64,000 nucleotides of DNA. It comes from JAPKYZ01 sp033763835. GTDB lineage: Bacteria; Acidobacteriota; Terriglobia; Bryobacterales; Bryobacteraceae. Below are positions 1 to 7,645 of the stretch, in pieces. Both the position numbers and the translations under genes were made by a program. The notes under the pieces were generated by a model that did no database searches, was not told the origin of the DNA, and saw only the letters and a list, made by a program, of their open reading frames with translations. Numbering within the stretch: position 1 is the stretch's first letter; each line of letters begins with the position of its first letter. The DNA is taken from the NCBI GenBank assembly GCA_033763835.1, contig JANRJS010000032.1:144978-208977 (forward strand), read 5' to 3'.

Positions 1-180
1 GAAATCTTCTACAGTGGAAGCAGGCTGTGTAGCCGTGGATTAGCTTCGGGATCGTCGGCTCTCGGCTATCTAAAGCAAATCTCCGCCGACCAGAAGCCCG
101 AAGTGAGAGTTGTACACTCCGCCGTTTATGTGCATTCATCGATTCGGATGCTTCAAGCACGTCGTTGGCCCGACTTCTGA
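1..180 (+). CDS. possible C-terminal fragment of a gene cut by the window start
   Basis: Frame 1 is open from the first base to a TGA at 178-180, giving 59 residues without a visible start. The C-terminal part contains runs such as EVRVVHSAVYV and ends in RRWPDF. I do not recognise the family. The stretch could be the tail of a real gene or a chance open frame; the stop lies only 9 bases before the convergent gene end at 190, which is the usual packing here. GC is about 53% in the first 60 bases, lower than further in. Confidence 0.3.
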   Translation, partial: EIFYSGSRLCSRGLASGSSALGYLKQISADQKPEVRVVHSAVYVHSSIRMLQARRWPDF

Positions 181-189
181 CGCGGGCGA

Positions 190-1332
190 TCATTGACGGA
201 AGTGCGCTTCTGCTTCCATCAGGTAGGAGTACGGGTTCTTGCGCAGGTCCTCACGCCTTTGGAGGTTGTAAAGAACAGCCGATACAGTGAGCGAGATTCC
301 GGCACCAGCGAGAAGCGCGTGCGGAATGCTCAGGCCGAAACCTTGTAATGCGGCTGGGACAGACAACATCGAAGTCTTCAAGAAATTCTCAAGCACCCAC
401 TTGATGTTTGACGCACTCAAGCAGTCCTTAATCTCGCTGATAGTCGGTTTGACCTCGTTCGCGTAGATGTCAGCCACTCCCTGTTGAAGCGCCTCTATCG
501 TTAGTTCGCCGTTAATCGACTTCGTCAACTCGGCCATCTTGGTTCGGAAGCGCCCCAATTGATCCTTGTGGTCTTCGCGGAATCGCAGCAAGTCGTCCAC
601 CGAAGTGTCGGGATTGATGGCGATCTTTTGGAGCGTCAGGTCAGCCAGCAACGCCGGTGCCAAACTTCCTGGTACAAGACGCTCATGGAGCCAGTCCCGA
701 CCATACCGATGCCAATGGGGATCACCAAAGCGGATATTGGGGATTCCAAGTTTGCTGTCTAGGCGCACATTGACGGCGAGGCGATCACTAGCTGGCAGAT
801 CAGTCAACAACGCTATGCCGTGGCTCTCAGCCAGTTCAGTCGCCAGCATCGTCATATAGAATCTCGCGAACGGGCGATTCACCCGGACCCATTCCCCTTC
901 GCGTCCGAGAAACATACGCTGCAACTGATGCTGCAGCTCGTAAGGAAACTTCTCGGGGTGCATGCTAACCAGTTCGCGAAGTTCAGGCAACTTCTCAGGG
1001 TGTATCAAGTCCGACTGCCGCAACCCAGCTTCAATCAGGACTCCATCAGCTTCCGTAGACCCAAAGTAGTCAAGGACCTTACTAGCCAGCCGCTCAACGA
1101 TTTCCATATGCGGGTGAACGTGGAGCGGAGAGAGAACACCGGCGTCAAAGAGCACTCGGGAAGTGCCATGATAAGGCTCAGGCATTGATGCCGGAACAAT
1201 GGTCTGGACGCTCTCCCAATAGAGCATGGCCGTCTTAAGCCATCCTTCGTTCGGCACCTGAATGCGCGGGTAGTACAGCGCTTTGGTGAACGCCATATAT
1301 GCGTAATGCTCCTTTTTGGGTGATGCTATCAC
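190..1332 (-). CDS. DUF6236-like hypothetical protein
   Basis: The 380-residue frame starts at a GTG. An in-frame ATG at 1296 (residue 13) is preceded by AAGGAG about 12 nt upstream and is a good alternative start giving 368 residues. The early block ALYYPRIQVPNEGWLKTA followed by LLYWESVQTIVP-like sequence (here MLYWESVQTIVP) is what I recall of the DUF6236 family, whose function is unknown. The body is mostly soluble. A hydrophobic stretch near residues 325-357 (around GFGLSIPHALLAGAGI) could be one or two membrane segments close to the C-terminus. Base composition is less GC-rich than the core genes, consistent with an accessory gene. The family call is from memory and is moderate at best. 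Confidence 0.6.
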   Translation of the reverse strand: MIASPKKEHYAYMAFTKALYYPRIQVPNEGWLKTAMLYWESVQTIVPASMPEPYHGTSRVLFDAGVLSPLHVHPHMEIVERLASKVLDYFGSTEADGVLIEAGLRQSDLIHPEKLPELRELVSMHPEKFPYELQHQLQRMFLGREGEWVRVNRPFARFYMTMLATELAESHGIALLTDLPASDRLAVNVRLDSKLGIPNIRFGDPHWHRYGRDWLHERLVPGSLAPALLADLTLQKIAINPDTSVDDLLRFREDHKDQLGRFRTKMAELTKSINGELTIEALQQGVADIYANEVKPTISEIKDCLSASNIKWVLENFLKTSMLSVPAALQGFGLSIPHALLAGAGISLTVSAVLYNLQRREDLRKNPYSYLMEAEAHFRQ

Positions 1333-1775
1333 GTAGGTAGCGGAATCGTCTTCTCACGCATGCAGTGAGTCTGCGCGTCCTCAGACTTCAGGCAAACCCG
1401 ATTAAGTCGCGAAGACCGAAGTTGTTTTCTACCAGCGCCCAGATGACGGGCCATCCGGAAGTTGGCGGCCTCGGAGGTTTGTTTGCGGGATCGATTCTCC
1501 CAACCGGCGTAGTATTTACCGCTGTTCCTGGTCTTCGGACTCGCGAAAGTCTGGCCTAAAAGGGCGTAGCGGATTGCAGCGCGACTGACGTGGCCAGGTC
1601 TTTGGCCTCCAAAAGCAGTTCACGTAGCGCTTGGGGTTCCGATGAAATAGTTCGAAACGCATCCCGTACGGGAAGCCGCCGCATTTACAATTGAAAACAA
1701 GCCGCCCAGCCGGAAGTGCGGTTCGTGCCTCTCGATTCCACTTGGGTGGTCACGTTAGCTTTCACACAGGCGTAG
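1333..1775. other. gene-poor interval between DUF6236-like gene and toxin-antitoxin pair
   Basis: About 440 bases with no gene I can support. A plus frame at 1365-1559 (64 codons) has no ribosome-binding site and no recognisable motif. A minus frame at 1556-1684 (42 codons, ATG at 1684, ending in LQSATPF) is amphipathic in the middle (ALRELLLEAKDLA) but has no clear upstream signal. No tRNA T-loop, terminator or long repeat was seen. The lower GC and empty content suggest decayed accessory DNA. Confidence 0.5.
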
Positions 1776-2108
1776 TCAGCGTTCCGATACCGATCCGACG
1801 CGGACGATTTGGCGGGGCTGAATGCTCGCGAGCGCCGAAAGACAATCGGGAATCGCCGGTAGGAGGTCCTGAATCCGATTGGAACGCGCTCGAACAATCA
1901 GCACCGCAATTCGTTTGGAGTTCAGGTTCCGCTGGTACGGAAGATTCTTGTCGAGCGTTAACAGCACTTCGAACAGCGGATCGGCCAGTTCCAGCAACTC
2001 GCCATTCTTCTTGCCGGACCACCCACACTGAACGACGGTGCGGCAGTCATGCCCATACAAATGTGCCGCCAGTTTGCGCGGTAGGTTTTCGTCGATGAGA
2101 ACTCTCAT
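1776..2108 (-). CDS. DUF5615-type PIN-like protein, probable toxin
   Basis: A 110-residue protein that begins MRVLIDENLPRKLA, the N-terminal signature of DUF5615 proteins, a reduced PIN-domain family usually regarded as toxins of VapC-like systems. Visible acidic residues at PIN-like positions are D6 and E7 and, further on, D53 in LLTLDKNL. These would bind the divalent metal of a nuclease centre. Its ATG overlaps the stop of the upstream DUF433 gene by 4 nt (ATGA at 2105-2108), so the two are translationally coupled with the partner first. RNase activity is inferred from family, not shown. Confidence 0.85.
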   Translation of the reverse strand: MRVLIDENLPRKLAAHLYGHDCRTVVQCGWSGKKNGELLELADPLFEVLLTLDKNLPYQRNLNSKRIAVLIVRARSNRIQDLLPAIPDCLSALASIQPRQIVRVGSVSER

Positions 2109-2317
2109 CGGCCGGCGGTGAGAAGCGCTTTGGCCTCTTCCAGCGCGGCGACGGCGGCATCATGGGTAACCGATGGAAAGTTGTCCAGGAACTCGTCCAG
2201 GCTGTCGCCCGCTTCGAGATAGTCGATCAACGAATCTATCGGTACACGGGTTCCTCGAAAGCAAGGCGTCCCACCGAGGATTTCAGGGTCGCTAACCACG
2301 ACAGATTGATGTGGCAC
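2105..2317 (-). CDS. DUF433 antitoxin-like protein
   Basis: The block SDPEILGGTPCFRGTRVP is the hallmark of DUF433, a small winged-helix-like family found as the upstream partner of DUF5615 toxins. The frame stays open to an ATG at 2389 (94 residues), but that start lies inside the 3' end of the upstream deacylase. I chose the GTG at 2317 because a GAGG sits 8 nt upstream and the resulting 70 residues match the usual family length. It presumably neutralises the PIN-like protein and represses the pair. No clear operator was found. The gene ends coupled to the toxin. Confidence 0.75.
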   Translation of the reverse strand: MPHQSVVVSDPEILGGTPCFRGTRVPIDSLIDYLEAGDSLDEFLDNFPSVTHDAAVAALEEAKALLTAGR

Positions 2318-2366
2318 AAGAGCACCTCGACCTAGCAGTCTAGCAGTCTCAATCCCAAAAGGGAGA

Positions 2367-3923
2367 TCACCGGAGACCGCGCGATTCATGCCGCAGCATC
2401 TTACCCGGGCGCGCGGCCGTCACTTGGCCGTCGAGGATGACGGGTTCGCCGTTGACGATGACGTGGCGGAAGCCGACGGCCATTTGGCGGGGGTTTTCGA
2501 ATTCGGCCTTGTCGGCGACCGTGGCGGGATCGAAGATTCCAAGGTCGGCTTTCATGCCTTCGACGAGGTAGCCGCGATCCTTGAGCTTTAGGCGAGTGGC
2601 GGGAAGGCCGCTCATCTTCCAGATCGCTTCTTCGAGGCGCAGCGTTTGGCGTTCGCGCACGTAGCGGCCCAGCACTCGGGCGAACGTTCCGAATTCGCGC
2701 GGGTGGGGAAAATCTTTGGGCGATGGCGTGATGGCCCCGTCGCTCGCGATCATCGTGTAGGGCGAGCGCATGATGCGTTCGATATCGGGCTCCGAAATCG
2801 CGTGGTAGATGCAGGAGCAGCCGCCCTCCTTCTGCATTTCAAGCGCGGTTTCGGCGGCGTTTTCGAATGTGACCTGTCGACCGCGCGCCTTCGTGACATC
2901 GGCGAGCGTTTTGCCGGCGAGCGACGAGTCGAACGAGCAACTGCGTATGACGACGTTCTTCGGGTCGCCGCCGCCGCGGTCGTTCTTAATCTTCTCGACG
3001 ATGACGGCCTTGATGCGGGCGCGCGTTTCGGGAGCGGAGAGGCGTTCGAGCACCGCCTTGCGTCCGCCTTCGAGCGCCCATTGCGGAAACAGCGCGGCGA
3101 GTCCGGTGGACGACGCCGTGTAAGGGTACTGGTCGATGGTCACATCGACGCCGCGCGCGCGGGCTTGCTCGACCATTTCGACGGTCTTCGCCGCGAGTCC
3201 CCAATTGCCGGAACCGATCACTTTGTGGTGCGACACCTGCGTGGGAATGCCGCCCTCTTCGCCGATGCGAATGGTTTCGGCGACGGACTTCAGGATGTCC
3301 GCCGCTTCGTCGCGCATGTGCGAGATGTGCATGCCGTCGTACTTGGCGACGACCTTCGCGAGTTCGATCACTTCTTCGGTGGGGGCGAAGTTGCCGGGGA
3401 CGTAGAAGAGGCCGGTGGAGAGTCCGAAGGCTCCCTCGCGCATCGCTTGATCGACCAGCACGCGCATCTTCGCAAGTTCGTCGGGCGTGACGTTGCGCTT
3501 CGCCAGTTCGAGCACATCCTGCCGGACGCTGCCGTGGCCGACGAAGAATCCCATGTTGACGGAGATGCGCCGGGCCGCCAGCTTCTCCATGTACGGCGCG
3601 AGGGGCAGGGGCGACGATCCGTCGTTGCCTTCGAGGAGCGTCGTTACGCCTTGGCGGAGGAAATTCTCGGCGGTGGGGATCTCGAAAATGCCGGTTCGTC
3701 CGTGATTGTGGATGTCGATGAAGCCGGGGGCGACGACGAGATTCGTGGCGTCGAGCGTGCGCGTGGCGGTGCGGCCTTTGAGGTTTCCGATAGCGGCGAT
3801 GGAGTCGCCGCGAACGCCGACGTCGGCGCGCCGCCAGGGGTTGTTCGACCCGTCGATCACTCGGCCGTTGAGGATGAGGAGGTCGAAGTCGGCGGCGAGA
3901 GCGAGGGCGAGGGCGAGCGTCAT
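2367..3923 (-). CDS. N-acyl-D-amino-acid deacylase family amidohydrolase
   Basis: A 518-residue member of the D-aminoacylase branch of the amidohydrolase superfamily, which removes N-acyl groups from D-amino acids. Residues 1-12 (TLALALALAA) look like a short signal peptide. The N-terminal composite beta-sandwich strand reads LILNGRVIDGSNNPWR. The metal-site loop is PGFIDIHNHGRTG (the common form is D-x-H-x-H followed by S/D). Later come GMHISHMRDEA, QVSHHKV, IDQYPY and ASDGAITP, all typical. The C-terminal strand returns as VEGMKADLGIFDP. The start is supported by a TACAAT box 6 nt upstream, implying a leaderless message. Substrate is not deducible. D-amino-acid chemistry fits the dipeptidase at 7642. 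Confidence 0.9.
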   Translation of the reverse strand: MTLALALALAADFDLLILNGRVIDGSNNPWRRADVGVRGDSIAAIGNLKGRTATRTLDATNLVVAPGFIDIHNHGRTGIFEIPTAENFLRQGVTTLLEGNDGSSPLPLAPYMEKLAARRISVNMGFFVGHGSVRQDVLELAKRNVTPDELAKMRVLVDQAMREGAFGLSTGLFYVPGNFAPTEEVIELAKVVAKYDGMHISHMRDEAADILKSVAETIRIGEEGGIPTQVSHHKVIGSGNWGLAAKTVEMVEQARARGVDVTIDQYPYTASSTGLAALFPQWALEGGRKAVLERLSAPETRARIKAVIVEKIKNDRGGGDPKNVVIRSCSFDSSLAGKTLADVTKARGRQVTFENAAETALEMQKEGGCSCIYHAISEPDIERIMRSPYTMIASDGAITPSPKDFPHPREFGTFARVLGRYVRERQTLRLEEAIWKMSGLPATRLKLKDRGYLVEGMKADLGIFDPATVADKAEFENPRQMAVGFRHVIVNGEPVILDGQVTAARPGKMLRHESRGLR

Positions 3924-3929
3924 CCCGAC

Positions 3930-3935
3930 ATTGTA
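3930..3935 (-). promoter_or_regulatory. -10 box (TACAAT), leaderless start
   Basis: On the minus strand TACAAT is followed by 6 nt (GTCGGG) and the ATG of the deacylase at 3923. At that spacing the transcript would begin at or next to the start codon. No recognisable -35 was seen. Confidence 0.55.
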
Positions 3936-3950
3936 GACTGCGTAGCCGGC

Positions 3951-5045
3951 TTACTTGCGGTTCGCGCCGTTGAGCGCGGTGTAGGCGTAGTCGACCGTAT
4001 TGAGAGCGTTCCGGGAAGCGACGACTCTCTGCTGAATGGCGGGCGCCGTCGGCGCGTTATCGATCTGTTTTTTCAGCACGACGTTGCTGTTGAAGGCTTC
4101 GTAGTCGGGATCTTTCTCTTTGTGCCACCAATGCCAGAAGTGCCAGGCGACTTTCTCGATGGGGTCGTTCGGCGCGGAGACTTTCGGGGCGCCGCCTACC
4201 TTGCGCCAGCGGTAAAGAACCGCGACGACATCGGCGGCGGCGATCTGATTGGACTTATTTTGTTGCACCAAATAGTTGAAAATCTTGGTTTCCAAAACGT
4301 TCCGTTTGTTGAACCGGCGCGTCAGATTGTCCGACAACACGGCCAAGGCCCCTTTGCGTAGCTGATCTTCCAAAGTGGAAGGGTCTTGATACTTCTTGGC
4401 GTTCTGCCGGTCGAAAATCGTTCCCCAAAGACCCCGGAGCGTCGCTTGCGGCGAGGCGAAACTGACGTAGAGTTCGAGCGGCGAGTGATCCCACCCGGCC
4501 CGCTTCGCGACGGTGAACCCGTTGGTCACGGTCCGCATTACGGCGTGCCACTGCAGACGATGGCTGAAGTCGCCATGACGCGCCCCCGCGCCGGGGTCTT
4601 TCGGCATGAAACCGGAAGACAGGTTGCCGACGAACTCGGCGGGCGAAAGGGCTCCGGCATAGACGAGGTGAGTACTGGGAAACCAGCAAAGACCTTCGTA
4701 CATTTCGAGGACCCGCGACAAGCGGGCGTAATTCGCGTGGGGCTTTCCGCTAAAGCGCTCGTCGCCGACTAACGCGGCGGCTTTGGCATTCGTGATCTCG
4801 GTGTTCAAGCTGGCCATGGCGGCATCCACTGTCGTCGTATCCAACATCAAGGCGGCCAAGCGCTTGTAATCGTCCAAGTAGAACGGGTCGTGGGCGACCG
4901 GAACGAGAGGCGGCCCGGGCTTGTTCTTGACGCTGGTGTCGAAATCCGCCCAGTGCGTGACGCATATGCCGCCGCCCGACAGACCCCATAGGCCACTACC
5001 CACGACGGCCGCCGCGCCAGTGGTACATCCGGTTACGCAGCACAT
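3951..5045 (-). CDS. hypothetical protein, possible LirA/MavJ-like
   Basis: A 364-residue protein of unknown function. The N-terminus is unusual: MCCVTGCTTG has three cysteines in the first seven residues and is followed by a short hydrophobic Gly/Ala stretch, so lipidation or metal binding is possible. The middle contains highly structured motifs such as LCWFPSTHLVYAG, GFMPKDPGAG, HGDFSHRLQWHAVMR and GWDHSPLELY, which I associate, without certainty, with a family named after the Legionella effectors LirA/MavJ. The C-terminal third is rich in Trp/His (AWHFWHWWHKEKD). Stop is 28 bases past the deacylase start. A TACACT box 7 nt upstream supports the chosen ATG and a separate transcription unit. 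Confidence 0.6.
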   Translation of the reverse strand: MCCVTGCTTGAAAVVGSGLWGLSGGGICVTHWADFDTSVKNKPGPPLVPVAHDPFYLDDYKRLAALMLDTTTVDAAMASLNTEITNAKAAALVGDERFSGKPHANYARLSRVLEMYEGLCWFPSTHLVYAGALSPAEFVGNLSSGFMPKDPGAGARHGDFSHRLQWHAVMRTVTNGFTVAKRAGWDHSPLELYVSFASPQATLRGLWGTIFDRQNAKKYQDPSTLEDQLRKGALAVLSDNLTRRFNKRNVLETKIFNYLVQQNKSNQIAAADVVAVLYRWRKVGGAPKVSAPNDPIEKVAWHFWHWWHKEKDPDYEAFNSNVVLKKQIDNAPTAPAIQQRVVASRNALNTVDYAYTALNGANRK

Positions 5046-5052
5046 ACGCGTC

Positions 5053-5058
5053 AGTGTA
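5053..5058 (-). promoter_or_regulatory. -10 box (TACACT), leaderless start
   Basis: TACACT on the minus strand lies 7 nt before the ATG at 5045. There is no Shine-Dalgarno, so a leaderless message is likely. The box is in the short space after the decayed DUF389 gene. Confidence 0.5.
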
Positions 5059-5091
5059 TAGCGGCGGGCCCCTGGGCGATCCGCATACCGT

Positions 5092-6126
5092 TTATCGTTT
5101 CCCGATCCCGGCGGATGGAATGGGTATGGACTTCGGCGAGGGCCGGGACCAGACGCCTTCGACCTCGACGTCGTCGATCTTCAAGCGGCGGGCGGCGACA
5201 CGCCGCAGCACGCGGTCAGCGTCGCCAAGGCCTCGGGCCACGCCTCGCGCAACGCGGGGTCCGCCTGGCGGCGGATTTCACCGGCCAATTCGGCGAAACC
5301 GGGCGTGGGCGCGGGAGGGGGCAAGGGCCGTTGCGGGCTACCGCGGATCGCTTCGATCTCATGCTCGCCGGCCACTTGATGGATGACGATCTCGACGTCC
5401 TTACCGACTTTCCGGATGAGCGCGCGGCGGGCGCTTTCGACGGCAGTGGGCGGTATGGCTTGGGTGACCACCAACTGGGCGCGCACACGGTCCGGGGCGA
5501 TGTCGAGCGCTTGCGAGATGACGCTGCCGCGCGGGGCGAGCGACTGCACGGTGTCGCGCACCGCCGTGCGGGCGATGGTCTCGTCCCGCAATTGCAGCAA
5601 CGATTGCCGACAGCGCAACTGTCCGACATGCGCCAGTGACCGGGCCAGCGGCGTCCGTTCCAGCAATTGGAATAGCCGGTCGTCCTTGCCGCTGGTGCGG
5701 ATGGAGGCGTCGATTCGCTCCCGGACTTCGGGCGAATCCATATGAACGACAAGGAAAACCACGAAAGCGCTGGCGCGATGATGGCGGCCAAATTCGGGAG
5801 GAATAGCAAGAGCGCGCCGGAAACGATGGAAGATGTCTCCCCGCGGCGAGCGCCAGCCCGGCGGCGAGGATCGGCCCCATGAGCGGGGAAATCAACATCG
5901 CACCGATGACAACGGCGGGGCTATTGAGAACGAGGCCGAGGGTGGCGATACCGGCGGCGAACAACAGTTCCAGCCAGTAATTTAAGGATAGAAAGTCCGC
6001 GCCTTGGAGAACGCGCCGGTAGACCTCCGGTTTCGCTAGCGGATCGATTTCGAGGGACCGCTCGAAACTCCAGCGGGCCCGGAGTCTCGCGAATCCGGAA
6101 CGGCGGGCGCGCGCCGGACGCGTTAT
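5092..6126 (-). pseudogene. DUF389 family membrane protein, broken
   Basis: Homology to one DUF389 protein is spread over at least four reading frames. Frame A (about 6126-5839) has the family core LNYWLELLFAAGIATLGLVL, then SPAVVIGAMLISPLMGPI. About 30 bases on, frame B (5809-5755) gives MLFLPNLAAIIAPAL. Frame C (about 5760-5181) continues MDSPEVRERID, RDETIARTAVRDTV and GSVISQALDIAPDRV. After another shift the tail LKIDDVEVEGVW ends at a TAA at 5092-5094. From memory, intact relatives are near 480 residues; this remnant covers about 340, so several membrane helices between frames A and B and one near residue 200 are missing. The in-frame start position is ATA (6126-6124) instead of ATG. Several independent lesions argue against a single sequencing error. 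Confidence 0.85.
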
Positions 6127-6233
6127 AGGTCGTCGCGCGTCACTTCCACCGTGACCTCGGGCGGACCCTGCGTCAACATCGAGAGAAACAACCCGAAGAT
6201 CATCAAACCGGCAATCAATCCCGCGACTAACAC
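6123..6233 (-). CDS. 36-residue single-pass membrane protein
   Basis: A short gene: GTG at 6233, TAA at 6123-6125, preceded on the minus strand by a strong CGGAGGAG ribosome-binding site 4-9 nt upstream. The product has a hydrophobic helix at residues 1-20 (VLVAGLIAGLMIFGLFLSML) and a short polar tail with an alternating beta-like pattern (PPEVTVEVTRDDL). Its stop overlaps the position where the adjacent DUF389 gene would have started (ATAA in place of ATGA), so it was probably the first gene of a coupled pair. It is intact although its partner is decayed. Function unknown. Confidence 0.65.
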   Translation of the reverse strand: MLVAGLIAGLMIFGLFLSMLTQGPPEVTVEVTRDDL

Positions 6234-6349
6234 TTTCGCTCCTCCGTTTAGTTAATGCTTTTCGATACGCTCGCGTTTCAAACAAGAGGGCGCATTCGCC
6301 CCTCGAAATCGCTCATCCGCCACCGACAGACCGACTGGGCTCTCCATGC

Positions 6350-6355
6350 TACGGT
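6350..6355 (+). promoter_or_regulatory. -10 box (TACGGT), leaderless start of larA
   Basis: TACGGT is followed by 6 nt (CGAACC) and the ATG at 6362. No Shine-Dalgarno is present. Confidence 0.5.
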
Positions 6356-6361
6356 CGAACC

Positions 6362-7645
6362 ATGAATGTAGAGTTGGCGTTCGGCAAAACCGGACTGGCC
6401 GCAACCTTACCCGACGGTCCCGAATATTTCGTCCTCGAAGCTCGATCTGCACGTGCGTTGCCGGAACCGGACGCCGCCCTGGCCCAAGCTTTGCAGTCGC
6501 CCATCGGGCAAAAGCCCTTGCGGCAGTTGGCGTTCGGGAAGACGACCGCCGCCATCTCCGTTTGCGACATCACGAGACCGGCGCCGAACCGGGTCGTTCT
6601 GCCCCACGTGCTGCGGGAATTGGCCGCGGGCGGCATCCCGCGCGAGAACGTGACGATCCTGATCGCCACGGGGCTGCACCGCCCAGCGACGGAGGTCGAG
6701 ATCGCCGAGATTCTGGGTCCTCAACTCCACGGCACGTTGCGCGTCGTCAATCACCACGCCAAAGAGATCGCCGAACACCGGTTTCTGGGGGCCACCGCCG
6801 CGGGCACTCCGGTCTACATCGACGATCGTTTCATACAAGCCCATCTGCACATCACCCTCGGCTTTATAGAGCCGCATTTGATGCTGGGTTATTCCGGAGG
6901 CCGTAAATTGATTGCGCCGGGACTCGCCGCGCAGGAAACGATCAAGGTTCTGCATTCGCCGAAATTCATGCGGGACGCGCGGGCGGTGGAAGGGTCGATC
7001 TCCGATAATCCGCTGCATCGGGAACTGCTCGAAATCGCGCGGATGGCGCGGCACGACTTTATGGTGGACGTGGCGTTGACGCGGGACCGGAAGATCGCGC
7101 AAGTGTTCGCGGGCGATCCGGAGCGGGCGCACGCGAAGGGCGTGGAGTTCGTGTCGCGGACGATGCTCGAGACGATCGACGCTCCGGCGGACGCGGCGAT
7201 CACGACGTGCGCGGGGTATCCGCTGGATTTGACCTTCTACCAGACGGTGAAGGGCATCACGGCGGCGCAACATATCGTGAAGCCGGGCGGCAAGATTCTG
7301 GTGGCGGCGGAATGCGCGGAGGGCGCGGGCGCCCCGGAGTTCGTCGAAATGATGAAGCGGTTCGCGACGGATCGCGAGTTCTTGCAGCATATCGACGGCA
7401 ATCCGGTGACGGTGGATCAATGGCAGCTCGAGAAGCTGGCGCTGGTCACGCAATCGAAGCGCGTACTGTTCTACACGCCGGGGCTGCCCAAGGAGTTCGA
7501 CGGAACGCTGTGGGGGCCGAGGTTCGGGTCGATCGACGCGGCGCTGCGGGCTCTGGTGGCGGACTTGCCGGCGAAAGCTCGGGTGGCGGTGATCCCCGAG
7601 GGTCCGTATGTGTTGGCGCGAGTCGAGGACCGGATCGCCGCATGA
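6362..7645 (+). CDS. larA: nickel-dependent lactate racemase family protein LarA
   Basis: LarA-family enzymes interconvert the D and L forms of lactate or related 2-hydroxyacids, using a nickel-pincer nucleotide (NPN) linked to a lysine. This 427-residue protein shows CDITRPAP (68-75), TGLHRP with H106, EPHLMLGYSGGRKLIAPG (170-187) with H172 and K182, and LHSP with H198. These correspond, with an offset of two, to H108, H174, K184 and H200 of the Lactobacillus enzyme, so the cofactor and catalytic sites appear complete. Substrate within the family varies and cannot be read from sequence. The stop overlaps the ATG of the next gene (ATGA at 7642-7645), so LarA and the dipeptidase are made together. 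LarB is 3.3 kb downstream on the other strand; LarC and LarE are not in the window. Confidence 0.92.
   Translation: MNVELAFGKTGLAATLPDGPEYFVLEARSARALPEPDAALAQALQSPIGQKPLRQLAFGKTTAAISVCDITRPAPNRVVLPHVLRELAAGGIPRENVTILIATGLHRPATEVEIAEILGPQLHGTLRVVNHHAKEIAEHRFLGATAAGTPVYIDDRFIQAHLHITLGFIEPHLMLGYSGGRKLIAPGLAAQETIKVLHSPKFMRDARAVEGSISDNPLHRELLEIARMARHDFMVDVALTRDRKIAQVFAGDPERAHAKGVEFVSRTMLETIDAPADAAITTCAGYPLDLTFYQTVKGITAAQHIVKPGGKILVAAECAEGAGAPEFVEMMKRFATDREFLQHIDGNPVTVDQWQLEKLALVTQSKRVLFYTPGLPKEFDGTLWGPRFGSIDAALRALVADLPAKARVAVIPEGPYVLARVEDRIAA

Noticed and set aside
1365..1559. 64-codon plus-strand frame in the gene-poor interval
   Set aside because: No ribosome-binding site, no TANNNT box, no motif.
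2646..4361. 571-codon plus-strand frame
   Set aside because: It is antisense to the deacylase and part of the next gene. Its sequence is Gly/Arg/Asp/Val-rich low-complexity, typical of shadow frames in high-GC DNA, and it crosses a gene boundary.
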